From: Variovorax sp. CF079
GTDB lineage: Bacteria; Pseudomonadota; Gammaproteobacteria; Burkholderiales; Burkholderiaceae_C
Assembly (NCBI RefSeq): GCF_900101545.1
Contig: NZ_FMZU01000018.1
Coordinates: 114,158-178,157 of the forward strand
Length of the DNA stretch: 64,000 nt
Reading direction: 5' to 3'
A model generated the notes under the pieces. The model was not told the DNA's origin. It saw only the letters and a list, made by a program, of their open reading frames with translations, and did no database searches. Made by a program: the position numbers and the translations under genes. The first letter of the stretch is position 1, and each line of letters starts with the position of its first letter. This document shows positions 8,966-18,842 of the stretch, piece by piece.

Positions 8966-9136
8966 ATGAATACGAAAACCTGGATGTGCCTGATTTGCGG
9001 GTGGATCTACGACGAAGCGGTGGGAGTGCCAGAAGATGGTATTGCGCCCGGCACGGCATGGGCAGATGTTCCGATGAACTGGACCTGTCCCGAATGCGGG
9101 GCGCGCAAGGAAGACTTCGAAATGGTTGAAATCTGA
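8966..9136 (+). CDS. Rubredoxin
   Basis: A 56-residue protein, MNTKTWMCLICGWIYDEAVG and onwards, ending in WTCPECGARKEDFEMVEI. The two CXXC(G) knuckles (CLIC and CPEC) that ligate the single iron are intact. It is a one-electron carrier in the cytoplasm. It lies between divergent thiD and the pilG operon, 77 bases before pilG; whether it is cotranscribed with the twitching genes cannot be read from the sequence. Confidence 0.96.
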   Translation: MNTKTWMCLICGWIYDEAVGVPEDGIAPGTAWADVPMNWTCPECGARKEDFEMVEI

Positions 9137-9213
9137 AGCATGGCATAGGGCGTGCTTCTTTGCGTCCCTCGTCGAGGGCGTTGCGGTCATCGTGGTATTA
9201 AAGGAGCGTGCGA

Positions 9214-9612
9214 ATGAGCGCGAACGGATCGGGTTACAAGGTGCTCGTCATCGACGACAGCAACACCATTCGGCGCAGCGCCGAGATCTTCCTCAAGCAG
9301 GGAGGCCACGAGGTCCTGCTGGCCGAAGACGGGTTCGACGCATTGTCGAAAGTCAATGATCACAAGCCGCACCTCATCTTCTGCGACATCCTCATGCCGC
9401 GCCTCGACGGTTATCAGACCTGCGCCATCATCAAGCGCAACGCCCATTTTTCCAATGTCCCGGTCGTGATGCTCTCCTCCAAGGATGGCGTGTTCGACAA
9501 GGCGCGCGGCCGCATGGTCGGCTCGCAGGACTATCTCACCAAACCCTTCACCAAAGACCAACTGCTCCAGGCTGTGCAGCAGTTCGGCATCGTTTCGCAG
9601 GAAGTGCAGTAA
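9214..9612 (+). CDS. pilG: Twitching motility response regulator PilG
   Basis: A stand-alone CheY-like receiver of 132 residues: acidic pair in VLVIDDSNTIRR, phosphoacceptor Asp in IFCDILMPRLDGY, and the switch Ser/Lys in VVMLSSKDGVF and YLTKPF. In pseudomonads PilG promotes type IV pilus extension downstream of the Chp histidine kinase. An AAGGAG site at 9201 sets the start at the ATG at 9214 rather than the GTG at 9208, which would lie on top of it. Confidence 0.93.
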   Translation: MSANGSGYKVLVIDDSNTIRRSAEIFLKQGGHEVLLAEDGFDALSKVNDHKPHLIFCDILMPRLDGYQTCAIIKRNAHFSNVPVVMLSSKDGVFDKARGRMVGSQDYLTKPFTKDQLLQAVQQFGIVSQEVQ

Positions 9613-9977
9613 TGGCTATTCGCAAGGTACTCGTGGTCGACGATTCCAAGACGGAATTGATCTTTCTCACCGAACTTCTTCAAAAGAACGGCTTTTCGGT
9701 GAAAACCGCCGAGAATGCCGAGGACGCGATGCGCCGGCTCGAGGAAGAGCAGCCCGACCTGATCCTCATGGACATTGTGATGCCGGGCCAGAACGGCTTC
9801 CAGCTCACGCGCGCGATCGCCCGCAATCCGCAATACGCATCGGTGCCGATCATCATGTGCACGAGCAAGAACCAGGAAACCGATCGCCTCTGGGGCATGC
9901 GCCAGGGTGCCCGCGACTACATCGTGAAGCCGGTCAATGCCGCCGAGCTGATGGCAAAGATCAGCGCGCTCGCCTGA
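9612..9977 (+). CDS. pilH: Twitching motility response regulator PilH
   Basis: A second single-domain receiver, 121 residues: VLVVDDSKTELIFL, phospho-Asp in LILMDIVMPGQNGF, and MCTSKNQETDRLWG plus YIVKPV. Its start ATG overlaps the pilG stop (TAATG), indicating coupling. PilH is the companion regulator favouring pilus retraction or acting as a phosphate sink in the Chp system. Confidence 0.93.
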   Translation: MAIRKVLVVDDSKTELIFLTELLQKNGFSVKTAENAEDAMRRLEEEQPDLILMDIVMPGQNGFQLTRAIARNPQYASVPIIMCTSKNQETDRLWGMRQGARDYIVKPVNAAELMAKISALA

Positions 9978-9995
9978 TCCGACAGTTTTCCGTAC

Positions 9996-10529
9996 ATGGC
10001 CAACCGCGACGCTCTCCGCGCATTCCAGTCCCGGCTTGCCAGCCGCCTGCAGGCGGCGCGCACCTCGGGCGTTTCCGCTTCGTGGCTCGCCGTGGAGGCG
10101 GGTGAGTCGAAGTACCTGTTTCCGCTCGGCCACGCCGGCGAGATTTTTCCGTGGACGCCCCCGCAGGCCGTGCCGTACACCGAGCCTTGGTTCCTGGGCG
10201 TTGCCAACCTGCGCGGCGGGCTGTACGGCATCGTGCAGCTTTCCACTTTCGCCTCGGGCTCGGCCGCCGCACCCGTGCAGAGCGAAGCGGCGCGCGCCCA
10301 ATCACGCCTCGTTGCACTCAACGAGATGCTTGAAGTCAATTGCGCCTTGCTGATCGACCGGCTGGTCGGTCTGCGCGGCGTCGAAGCCTTCACCGAATCG
10401 CAGGCCCCGGATGGCGACGCCCCGGCCTGGCTGGGACATTCGTACACCGACGCCGCCGGCGGGCGCTGGCAGGAAATCAACCTGCAGGCGCTATCCCAGC
10501 AACCTCAATTTTTGAGCATCGGCGCCTGA
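9996..10529 (+). CDS. pilI: CheW-like twitching motility adaptor PilI
   Basis: 177 residues with a single CheW domain; the characteristic FLGVANLRGGLYGIVQL segment (GVxNLRG) lies near residue 70. It should couple the chemoreceptor PilJ to the ChpA kinase. It follows pilH after 18 bases and precedes pilJ by 40. Confidence 0.9.
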   Translation: MANRDALRAFQSRLASRLQAARTSGVSASWLAVEAGESKYLFPLGHAGEIFPWTPPQAVPYTEPWFLGVANLRGGLYGIVQLSTFASGSAAAPVQSEAARAQSRLVALNEMLEVNCALLIDRLVGLRGVEAFTESQAPDGDAPAWLGHSYTDAAGGRWQEINLQALSQQPQFLSIGA

Positions 10530-10569
10530 GCGGAACGCTTGGCACCGATCACTACCTGAAGGACCGACC

Positions 10570-12900
10570 GTGAGCTCGATCGCCGACAAGTTCAAGAAAT
10601 TCCTGCCTGCGGGCGACAACGGCACCCTGCGCGTCGACAGCGCTTCGACACTGTCGCTCGACAGCGTCGAAACCCTGCAGCCGCCCGAAGAAAAGACGGT
10701 GCGCATCCGACGCGATTCGGTGCCCGAGCCGACGCCGGACGCGGTCCTCGCCATGGACGCCGCCAACGACCAGGCGCCGGCCGGCAGCCTCGATGAACCG
10801 GCGCAGGCCGAAACACAGGGTGCGGTTCCGCCGGGGCCCGCGGGCGCGGTGCGCTCGCTGCGCTCGAACCCGGCGCGCCAGCAGCGCGTGCTCGCGATCG
10901 TGCTCGCGACCGTGGTGCTGTTGCTGCTGCTCGTCGCCGGCTCCGCCATCCTGCGCGCCGAACGGCTGGCGCAACAGGTCGCGGCCACCGGCCAGTCGCT
11001 GATGCAGTCGCAGCGTCTCGCCAAGTCGGTCTCGCAGGCGCTGGTGGGCAACGTTCCCGCCTTCGCGGAAGTCAAGGACAGCTCGGATGACCTCACGCGG
11101 CGCGTGCAGGGCCTGGCGAACGGCGACGATTCGCTCAAGCTGGAGCGCGTGGGCGGCCAGTACGACGCCGAGCTCGGCAAGATCACGCCGCTGGTCGAGC
11201 GCGCGGACAAGAGCGCCAAGGCCGTGCTGGCCCAGCAGCAGATCCTGACGCAGGTCGGTAACGCGCTGCGCGACATCAATCGCCAGTCTTCGGATCTGCT
11301 CGAAATGACCGAGACCGTGGCCTCGCTCAAGATGCAGCAGAACGCCAGCCTGCCGGAGATCTCGGCCGCCGGCCAGCTGGTGATGCTGACACAGCGCATC
11401 GGCAAGTCGGCCAACGAGTTCCTCACGGTCGAAGGTGTGAGCCCCGACGCCGTGTTCCTGCTCGGCAAGGACCTGAATACCTTCCAGGAAGTCACGCGCG
11501 GCCTGCTCGAGGGCAATGCCCAGCAGCGCCTGCCCGGCTCGCGCGATCCGCAGACGCGCCAGCAGCTTGAGGCCATTCTCAAGACCTACGAACAGACGCG
11601 CACGCAAGCCGGCGCCATTCTGGGCAACCTCCAGGGCCTGGTCGCCGCGCGCGAAGCGCAGGCCGCCATCCTGGCCGACAGCGAACCGCTGCGCACCTCG
11701 CTCGGCGACCTGCAGGACAAGCTCTCTGCCCGCACCGGCCTCGGCGCCGGCACGGTGGTGATGCTGTTCGTGCTGTCGCTGGCCGCGCTGGCGCTGGCCG
11801 GTGCGATCGGTTTCGTGCAGGTGCGCGAAGGCCGCGAACGTGCGCTGGCTGCCGAGCGCGAACGCCTCGCTGCCGAGCGCGCGAGCGAAGACGCGGGCCG
11901 CGTCAATGCCGCCAACCAGGCGGCCATTTTGCGGCTCATGAACGAACTGCAAACGGTGGCCGAAGGCGATCTGACGCAGGAAGCCACGGTGACCGAAGAC
12001 ATCACGGGCGCCATCGCCGACTCGGTGAACTACACGGTGGAAGAACTTCGCCTGCTGGTGGGCAACGTGCAGAACACGGCCACGCGTGTGGCGCAGACGA
12101 CGTCGCAGGTGGAAAGCACCTCGACCGAGCTGCTCGCTGCCTCGACCGAACAGCTGCGCGAGATTCGCGAAACCGGCCAGTCGGTGCTGACGATGGCCGA
12201 GCGAATCAACGGCGTGTCCTCGCAAGCGCAAGAGTCGGCCACGGTGGCGCGCCAGTCGCTGGAAGCCGCTTCCTCCGGCCTGCAGGCCGTGCAGAACGCG
12301 ATCGGCGGCATGAACTCGATCCGCGACCAGATCCAGGAAACCTCCAAGCGCATCAAGCGCCTCGGCGAATCCTCGCAGGAGATTGGTGAAATCACCGAGC
12401 TGATCTCGGACATTACCGAACAGACCAACGTGCTGGCGCTCAACGCCGCCATCCAGGCCGCGTCGGCCGGCGAGGCCGGCCGCGGCTTCTCGGTGGTGGC
12501 GGAAGAAGTGCAGCGACTGGCCGAACGCTCGGCGGACGCCACGCGTCAGATCTCCGCGCTGGTGAAGGCCATTCAGACCGACACGCAGGATGCGGTCGGC
12601 GCCATGGAGCGCTCCACGCAGGGTGTGGTGGAAGGGGCCAAGCTCTCCGACAACGCCGGTACCGCGCTGTCCGAGATCGACCGCGTGTCGCGCCGCCTCG
12701 CCGAGCTGATCGAGCAGATCTCGCAGTCCGCGTCCCGCGAGGCCGATTCGGCCAACGTCGTGGCAGCCAACATCCAGCACATTTTCGCCGTGACGGAGCA
12801 GACCGGCGAAGGTACGCGCACCACCGCGCAGCAGGTCCGCGAGCTCTCGCACATGGCCGAGGAACTGCGCCAGTCGGTGTCACGTTTCAAGATTGTCTGA
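10570..12900 (+). CDS. pilJ: Methyl-accepting chemotaxis protein PilJ
   Basis: 776 residues from a GTG start. Residues 1-~105 form an acidic/proline-rich cytoplasmic extension; TM1 is at ~107-131 (VLAIVLATVVLLLLLVAGSAIL), a periplasmic PilJ-type domain follows, TM2 is at ~396-418, then a HAMP-like region and the signalling hairpin tip EQTNVLALNAAIQAASAGEA near residue 620. The periplasmic part contains two PilJ-like repeats around MQSQRLAKSV and LTQRIGKSANEFL. The ~100-residue N-terminal tail is longer than in Pseudomonas PilJ. It senses surface contact or pilus state and controls ChpA. Confidence 0.94.
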   Translation: MSSIADKFKKFLPAGDNGTLRVDSASTLSLDSVETLQPPEEKTVRIRRDSVPEPTPDAVLAMDAANDQAPAGSLDEPAQAETQGAVPPGPAGAVRSLRSNPARQQRVLAIVLATVVLLLLLVAGSAILRAERLAQQVAATGQSLMQSQRLAKSVSQALVGNVPAFAEVKDSSDDLTRRVQGLANGDDSLKLERVGGQYDAELGKITPLVERADKSAKAVLAQQQILTQVGNALRDINRQSSDLLEMTETVASLKMQQNASLPEISAAGQLVMLTQRIGKSANEFLTVEGVSPDAVFLLGKDLNTFQEVTRGLLEGNAQQRLPGSRDPQTRQQLEAILKTYEQTRTQAGAILGNLQGLVAAREAQAAILADSEPLRTSLGDLQDKLSARTGLGAGTVVMLFVLSLAALALAGAIGFVQVREGRERALAAERERLAAERASEDAGRVNAANQAAILRLMNELQTVAEGDLTQEATVTEDITGAIADSVNYTVEELRLLVGNVQNTATRVAQTTSQVESTSTELLAASTEQLREIRETGQSVLTMAERINGVSSQAQESATVARQSLEAASSGLQAVQNAIGGMNSIRDQIQETSKRIKRLGESSQEIGEITELISDITEQTNVLALNAAIQAASAGEAGRGFSVVAEEVQRLAERSADATRQISALVKAIQTDTQDAVGAMERSTQGVVEGAKLSDNAGTALSEIDRVSRRLAELIEQISQSASREADSANVVAANIQHIFAVTEQTGEGTRTTAQQVRELSHMAEELRQSVSRFKIV

Positions 12901-12916
12901 ACGCCGAGCGCAGAAC

Positions 12917-15900
12917 GTGTCGATTCAAAGCCCTGCCACCGCCCCAGTAGCTGGCAACGCGCCAGCCACCGAAGATCTCGGGCCGCTGGCCTGGGTGCTC
13001 GGAGAAATTCAGAAGTCGCTCGACAACGTCAGCAAGACGCTGCGGCGCTTTGCCCGCGAGGCCGGCAGCGCCCCGGAGACCGACACCACGCCGCTGCGCT
13101 TGGCGCGGCAGCAGCTGCACCAAGCCGTCGGTGCGCTGCAGATGGTGGGCCATACGGCGCCGGCGCTGGTGCTGGGCGCGATGGAGTTCGCGGTCCAGAG
13201 CTTCATCACGGAGCCGGCGCGCTGCACCGAAGCCGCCGTCCACAAGATCGACCGCGCGGGCTTCGCCGCCACCGATTTCCTCAATGCGCTGCTGGCGGGC
13301 AAGACCGTGTCCTCGGTCGCGCTGTTCCCCCAGTACCGCGACGTGCTGGAACTGGTCGGCAACGAACGCGTCCACCCGGCCGACCTGTGGAGCATGAGCT
13401 GGCGCTGGGTCGAGATCAAGCCGGCGCCGACGCAGACCGCGCTGGTGTACGACCCGGCGGTCCGCTCCAAGCTCGACCGCGAAGTGCTCAAGATCGTCAA
13501 GAGCGGCGACGACCATGCCGCGCGGCGCCTTCAGGCCTTGTGCCTGGGCCTGGGGCGCGGCGCCTCGGTGCCGCGCGTCGCCAGTTTCTGGACCCTCGCG
13601 GCCGGCTTCTTCGAAGCCCTGGCGCTGTCGCTGATTCCGACCGATGCCCATGTGAAGCGCGCGGCCTCGCGCGTGCTGCTGCAGTACGCCACCCTGGCGC
13701 GCGGTGACAACACGGTGTCGGACCGCCTCGGCCAGGACCTGCTGTTCTTCTGCGCGCAAGCCGTGCCCGGCCCGCGCGACGAAGCCGCCACGCTGCGCGC
13801 GGTGCGCGTCGCCTGGGGCGTGGCCAACGAGCAGAAGGTCGACTACGCGATCGAACAATTCGGCCGCTTCGACCCGCTGGTACTCGCGCAGGCACGCAAG
13901 CGCATCGAGGCCGCCAAGGAAATGTGGTCGGCGCTCTCGGGCGGCGACGTTTCGCGCACGCGGCAGGTGGCCGACACCTTCGCCCAGCTCGGCGAATCGC
14001 TGCAGAAGCTGCATCCGCCGAGCCTGCCGATGGTGCAGGCCCTGAACAATGCGGTCGACGCCTCGCTGCGTTCGGGCAAGCCGCCGGCCACCGAGCTGGC
14101 GATGGAAGTCGCGACCTCGGTCCTCTATCTCGAAGCCGCCTTCGAAGATCTCGATCCGCACGACCGGCAATTGACGGCCCGCACGGTGCAACTGGCCGGC
14201 CGCATCGAACGCGTGCGCGAAGGCGGCCGTTCGGAACCGCTCGAGCCGTGGATGGAGGAGCTCTATCGCCGCGTGAGCGACCGCCAGACCATGGGCACGG
14301 TGGTCGGCGAACTGCGCGCCCACCTGAGCGAACTCGAGAAGTCGCTCGACCAGTTCTTCCGCCGCCCGGCCGACAAGAGCGTGCTGCGTACGGTACCGAC
14401 CCAGCTGCTGCAGATGCGCGGCGTGTTCTCGGTGCTCGGCCTCGACCAGGCCGCGCAGACCGTGCAGCGCATGCGCGAGAACGTCGACCAACTGCTGGCC
14501 GAGGAAGCCGCCGCCACCGAAGCCAGCGATTTCGATGCGCTCGGCAACAACCTCGGCGCGCTGGGCTTCCTGATCGACATGCTCGGCTACCAGCCGGCGC
14601 TGGCCAAGCGCCTGTTCGTGTTCGACGGCGAAGCCGGCGAGCTCAAGCCGCTGATGGGCCGCCAGGCCAACGACACCGCCGAGCCCGAAGCGACGGCGCC
14701 GGTTTCCTTTGCCTCCGCATCGGGACCGGTCTCGGTCACCGACACCGTGCTGAGCGTCGAGGAAGTCGATGCGCAGATCGCGGCCAAGCTCGCCGCGCTG
14801 GCCGGCCCGACCCGCAAGGCGCCTTCGCCGATCGAGGAATTCAGCAAGGCCACCGCGAGCTGGACCGCCAAGATCACCGGCCCCGCACCGCTGGAGGCCC
14901 TGCCCGACACCGAAGTGACGGAGCTCGAGGAAGACGATCTCCAGAACATCTTCCTCGACGAGGCCCGCGAGGTGTTGCACAACGGCCTGGCTGCCGTGTC
15001 GGCGCTCGGCGCGCAGCCGGACGACAACGGCGAGCTGACCGTGCTGCGGCGCGCCTTCCACACCCTCAAGGGCAGCTCGCGCATGGTCGGGCTGATGGAT
15101 TTCGGCGAGGCTGCCTGGTCCTTCGAGCAGGTGCTCAACACCTGGCTGGCCGACCAGCGTCCGGCTACGCCCGAATTGCTTGCCGGCACCAAGCGCGCAC
15201 TGACGGACTTCGCCAAGTGGGTCGAAGCCATCGCTGCCAACGAGCCGCACGGCTGGCAATCCGCACCCTTCCGCAGCGTGGCGGAAGCCTTGCGCACGGG
15301 TGAGCCGATCGCGCCGCCGGCGCGCGTGGCCGATGCCGAAGCCCTGGTGGCAGCGGCGCGCCACATCGCGGCCGAAGAAACGATGGCCGAGGCCAAGGCT
15401 GCGCCCGACGCGCAGCCCGAACCGCTGCCCCTGCCGGAACTGCCCGAGCTCGAACTCGACATGGCGCCGATGGCTTTCGAGGCGCCGAGCGAGGCCGCAC
15501 CGGAGCCGGTGCCTCCTTCCGCCACCGCCTCCGCCGACGACTTCGCTTCGACCGATTTCCTCGATTTCGAAGCCAAGCCGGCCCCTGCGCTGGAAGAGCC
15601 CGTGCCGCCGGCCGAGCTCGAAGAAATCGACTTCCTCGAAACCGCGCACGTCTCGATCGAGCCGGCGCTGGCGCTGCCGGCCGAGCCCGTCTTCGAGGCT
15701 CCTGCCTCGATCCCGGCCCCCGTGGCGGAACCCGAGCCGACGCCGGAGCCGGCACAGGCGCTGCACGTCGAGCCTGAAGCCATGCCGGAGCCCGAAGCCC
15801 CGGCGCTCGCCGAGGAGGCGCTGGAAGAACTGCCGCAAGCGCTGCAAGCAGAACCCGAGGCGGTTGCGGCAAGCGCAGGGCCCGAAGCCGAGCCCGAGCG

Positions 15901-18823
15901 TCCGGCCGCACCGAGCGCCGACGACCAGGTCAAGGTGATCGGCCCGCTTCGCATCGGCATCGCGCTCTACAACGTCTATCTCAACGAAGCCGACGAATGG
16001 TCGCGCCAGCTGGCCATCGAGGTCGGCGAGTGGGCGCTCGAATCGCACGAACGCGTGTCGGACTCGACCATCGGGCTCGCCCATTCGCTCGCCGGCAGTT
16101 CCGCGACCGTGGGCTTCCAGGGCCTGTCGGACATGGCGCGCTCGATCGAGGCGGCGCTGCAGCATCTGCACATGCAGGGCCGCGGCACGCCGGCGCAGGG
16201 CGCCGTGCTGGTGACGGCGGCCGAAGAGTTGCGGCGCCTGCTGCACCAGTTCGCCGCCGGCTTCCTGCACGAGCCCGCCCAAGAAACCATGCGCGCGCTG
16301 CGCGATGTCGCCGCCTCGCCGATGCCGCTCGACATGGGCGAAGCGGCGATCGGGTCCGCAGCCTCGTTGCGCTTCGCCGTGGCCGATGTGGCGCTCGACG
16401 ATTCCGAGGACGCGATCGACGTCACCGACGTGATCGACGTCGACCTGTTCCCGATCTTCGAGGAAGAGGCGGCCGAACTGCTGCCTCAGCTCGGCACGGC
16501 ATTGCGCGAGTGGTCGCAGCATCCCGACGATCCGGCGCCCCGCGCCTCCACGCTGCGCACCTTGCACACGCTCAAGGGCAGTGCCCGGCTGGCCGGCGCC
16601 ATGCGACTGGGCGAACGTGCCCACCGCATGGAATCCGAGATCGAGGCGATCAGCGCCGAGGGTGCGGACCGCCAGGCGATCGAGCACTTGCTGACCCGCT
16701 TCGACACGCTGCAGGCCACCTTCGACGGGCTGCGTGCCGCCGACGACGCCATCCAGACCGAGCTGGTGCAGCGGGTGGTCGCTGCCGCTCCGGCAGCGCC
16801 CGCCGTATCGGCCGCAGCAGAAGCGCGAGCCGACACGGCCGAGCCGAAGGCAGGCACGCCCGAGCCGGCACCCGTCGCCGAGGCCGATACAGCGCGCCGC
16901 GCGGTGGCGCTGCCCTCGCCGTCCGCGCTCACGCCGCTGCGCAACATCTCGAGCCAGGCGGTGCGCATTCGCACCCACCTGCTCGACCGCCTGGTGGCAC
17001 AGGCCGGCGAGGTCATCATCACGCGCTCGCGGCTCGAGGCCGAACTGGGCCAGTTGCGCAGCTCGCTGGGCGACCTCACCGGCAACCTGGACCGCCTGCG
17101 CCAGCAGCTGCGCGACATCGAGGTCCAGGCCGAAAGCCAGATGCAATCGCGCCTCGCGCAGGCCAAGGACTCGCAGCAGGGCTTCGACCCGCTCGAGTTC
17201 GACCGCTTCACGCGCGTGCAGGAACTCACGCGCATGATGGCCGAGTCGGTCAACGACGTGGCGACCGTCCAGCGCACGCTCCAGAAGACCGTGCAGGCGA
17301 CCGAAGACGACCTCAGCGCGCAGGCGCGCCAGACGCGCGAACTCCAGCGCGGGCTGCTGCGCACGCGCATGGTGGAGTTCGAAGGCATTTCCGAGCGTCT
17401 CTATCGCGTGGTGCGGCAGGCCTCCAAGGACACCGGCAAGCAGGTGCGCCTGGACATCGTCGGCGGCTCGATCGAGATGGACCGGGGCGTGCTGGACCGC
17501 ATGACGCCCGCCTTCGAGCATCTGCTGCGCAACTGCGTCGCGCACGGCATCGAGGACGTGGCGGCGCGCGAGAAGGCCGGCAAGGATGCCAGCGGCCTGA
17601 TCGTCATCGAACTGCACCACGAGGGCAACGACGTCTCGGTGAGCTTCCGCGACGACGGCGCGGGCCTCAACCACAAGCGCATCGTCGAGCGCGCGCAGTC
17701 CCTGGGTCTGATCGCCCAAGGCCAGAAGCTCAGCGAAGACGAGGCCGCCGAACTGATCTTCCAGCCCGGCTTCTCGACAGCCGAGCAGGTGTCGGAGCTG
17801 GCCGGCCGTGGTATCGGCATGGACGTGGTGCGCGCGCAGATCGCGGCGCTCGGCGGCCGCATCGAAACCCAGAGCAAGGCGGGCGAGGGCACCAGCTTCA
17901 AGCTCGTGCTGCCGCTGACCACCGCCGTGACCCACGTGGTCATGCTGCGCACCGGCGCCACCTCGATCGGCGTGCCGTCCAACCTGGTGGAACTGGTTCA
18001 GCGCGCCAGCGGCTCCGAACTCGAAACCGCATACCTCAACCAGCGCTATGCCTTCGCCGGCGAGCAGGTGCCTTTCTTCTGGGCCGGCGCATTGCTGCAG
18101 TCCTCGGCGCGCAGCGACCGCGCAATCGGCAAGACCAACACCATCGTCATGGTGCGCAGCGCGCAGCAGCGCGTGGCGCTGCACGTCGACGAAGTGCTGG
18201 GCAACCAGGAAGTCGTGGTCAAGAACCTCGGGCCGCAGCTCTCGCGGCTGCCGGGCATGGCTGGCATCTCGGTGCTGGCTTCCGGTGCGGTGGCGATGAT
18301 CTACAACCCCGTCGCGCTGGCCGCGGTGCATGGCGAGAAAGCGCGCCAGCTTCAGGCCAAGGGCGCAGCGGCGGCGTCGTCGTCGCAGGGCGTGCGCAGC
18401 GCAGAACCCGCGCTGCCCCAGCCGGCGCCGCAGATTCCGCTGGTGCTGGTGGTCGACGACTCGATCACGGTGCGGCGCGTCACGCAGCGCTTGCTGCAGC
18501 GCGAAGGCTACCGCGTGTCGCTGGCGGCCGACGGCCTGCAGGCGCTCGAACGCCTGCAGCAGGAACGGCCGGCCGTGGTGCTGTCCGACATCGAGATGCC
18601 GCGCATGGACGGCTTCGACCTCGCGCGCAACATCCGCGCCGACGAGTCGCTGGCCGGCCTGCCGATCATCATGATCACCTCGCGCATCGCCGAGAAGCAC
18701 CGCGATCACGCGCGTGCGCTGGGCGTCAACCACTACCTCGGCAAGCCCTACTCCGAAGAAGAGCTGCTGCGGCTGGTGCGCAGCTACACCAGCGCCGAGG
18801 TGCCGGTGGCGATGGCGGCTTGA
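12917..18823 (+). CDS. chpA: ChpA/CheA-type hybrid histidine kinase of the twitching motility system
   Basis: 1968 residues from the GTG at 12917; a TTG at 12893 overlapping the pilJ stop is the alternative start. In order: ~650 residues of FimL/Hpt-like helices without recognisable phosphosites; an Hpt domain with FHTLKGSSRMVG (His715); a Pro/Ala/Glu-rich linker (~810-1010); a second Hpt-like domain with AHSLAGSSATVG (His1056); a third Hpt with LHTLKGSARLAG (His1217); a dimerisation helix; the HATPase core (LLRNCVAHGIED, DDGAGL, GRGIGMDVV); a CheW domain; and a C-terminal receiver with phospho-Asp in VVLSDIEMPRMDGF. It should phosphorylate PilG and PilH. Neither pilK (CheR) nor chpB (CheB) follows; photolyase converges from downstream. 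Confidence 0.93.
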   Translation: MSIQSPATAPVAGNAPATEDLGPLAWVLGEIQKSLDNVSKTLRRFAREAGSAPETDTTPLRLARQQLHQAVGALQMVGHTAPALVLGAMEFAVQSFITEPARCTEAAVHKIDRAGFAATDFLNALLAGKTVSSVALFPQYRDVLELVGNERVHPADLWSMSWRWVEIKPAPTQTALVYDPAVRSKLDREVLKIVKSGDDHAARRLQALCLGLGRGASVPRVASFWTLAAGFFEALALSLIPTDAHVKRAASRVLLQYATLARGDNTVSDRLGQDLLFFCAQAVPGPRDEAATLRAVRVAWGVANEQKVDYAIEQFGRFDPLVLAQARKRIEAAKEMWSALSGGDVSRTRQVADTFAQLGESLQKLHPPSLPMVQALNNAVDASLRSGKPPATELAMEVATSVLYLEAAFEDLDPHDRQLTARTVQLAGRIERVREGGRSEPLEPWMEELYRRVSDRQTMGTVVGELRAHLSELEKSLDQFFRRPADKSVLRTVPTQLLQMRGVFSVLGLDQAAQTVQRMRENVDQLLAEEAAATEASDFDALGNNLGALGFLIDMLGYQPALAKRLFVFDGEAGELKPLMGRQANDTAEPEATAPVSFASASGPVSVTDTVLSVEEVDAQIAAKLAALAGPTRKAPSPIEEFSKATASWTAKITGPAPLEALPDTEVTELEEDDLQNIFLDEAREVLHNGLAAVSALGAQPDDNGELTVLRRAFHTLKGSSRMVGLMDFGEAAWSFEQVLNTWLADQRPATPELLAGTKRALTDFAKWVEAIAANEPHGWQSAPFRSVAEALRTGEPIAPPARVADAEALVAAARHIAAEETMAEAKAAPDAQPEPLPLPELPELELDMAPMAFEAPSEAAPEPVPPSATASADDFASTDFLDFEAKPAPALEEPVPPAELEEIDFLETAHVSIEPALALPAEPVFEAPASIPAPVAEPEPTPEPAQALHVEPEAMPEPEAPALAEEALEELPQALQAEPEAVAASAGPEAEPERPAAPSADDQVKVIGPLRIGIALYNVYLNEADEWSRQLAIEVGEWALESHERVSDSTIGLAHSLAGSSATVGFQGLSDMARSIEAALQHLHMQGRGTPAQGAVLVTAAEELRRLLHQFAAGFLHEPAQETMRALRDVAASPMPLDMGEAAIGSAASLRFAVADVALDDSEDAIDVTDVIDVDLFPIFEEEAAELLPQLGTALREWSQHPDDPAPRASTLRTLHTLKGSARLAGAMRLGERAHRMESEIEAISAEGADRQAIEHLLTRFDTLQATFDGLRAADDAIQTELVQRVVAAAPAAPAVSAAAEARADTAEPKAGTPEPAPVAEADTARRAVALPSPSALTPLRNISSQAVRIRTHLLDRLVAQAGEVIITRSRLEAELGQLRSSLGDLTGNLDRLRQQLRDIEVQAESQMQSRLAQAKDSQQGFDPLEFDRFTRVQELTRMMAESVNDVATVQRTLQKTVQATEDDLSAQARQTRELQRGLLRTRMVEFEGISERLYRVVRQASKDTGKQVRLDIVGGSIEMDRGVLDRMTPAFEHLLRNCVAHGIEDVAAREKAGKDASGLIVIELHHEGNDVSVSFRDDGAGLNHKRIVERAQSLGLIAQGQKLSEDEAAELIFQPGFSTAEQVSELAGRGIGMDVVRAQIAALGGRIETQSKAGEGTSFKLVLPLTTAVTHVVMLRTGATSIGVPSNLVELVQRASGSELETAYLNQRYAFAGEQVPFFWAGALLQSSARSDRAIGKTNTIVMVRSAQQRVALHVDEVLGNQEVVVKNLGPQLSRLPGMAGISVLASGAVAMIYNPVALAAVHGEKARQLQAKGAAAASSSQGVRSAEPALPQPAPQIPLVLVVDDSITVRRVTQRLLQREGYRVSLAADGLQALERLQQERPAVVLSDIEMPRMDGFDLARNIRADESLAGLPIIMITSRIAEKHRDHARALGVNHYLGKPYSEEELLRLVRSYTSAEVPVAMAA

Positions 18824-18842
18824 GCCGGATGGGGCAGGGCCC

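Noticed and set aside
12893..12919. TTG start for chpA overlapping the pilJ stop
   Set aside because: GTG at 12917 gives a more usual N-terminus (SIQSPATAPV); the TTG remains possible and does not change the function.
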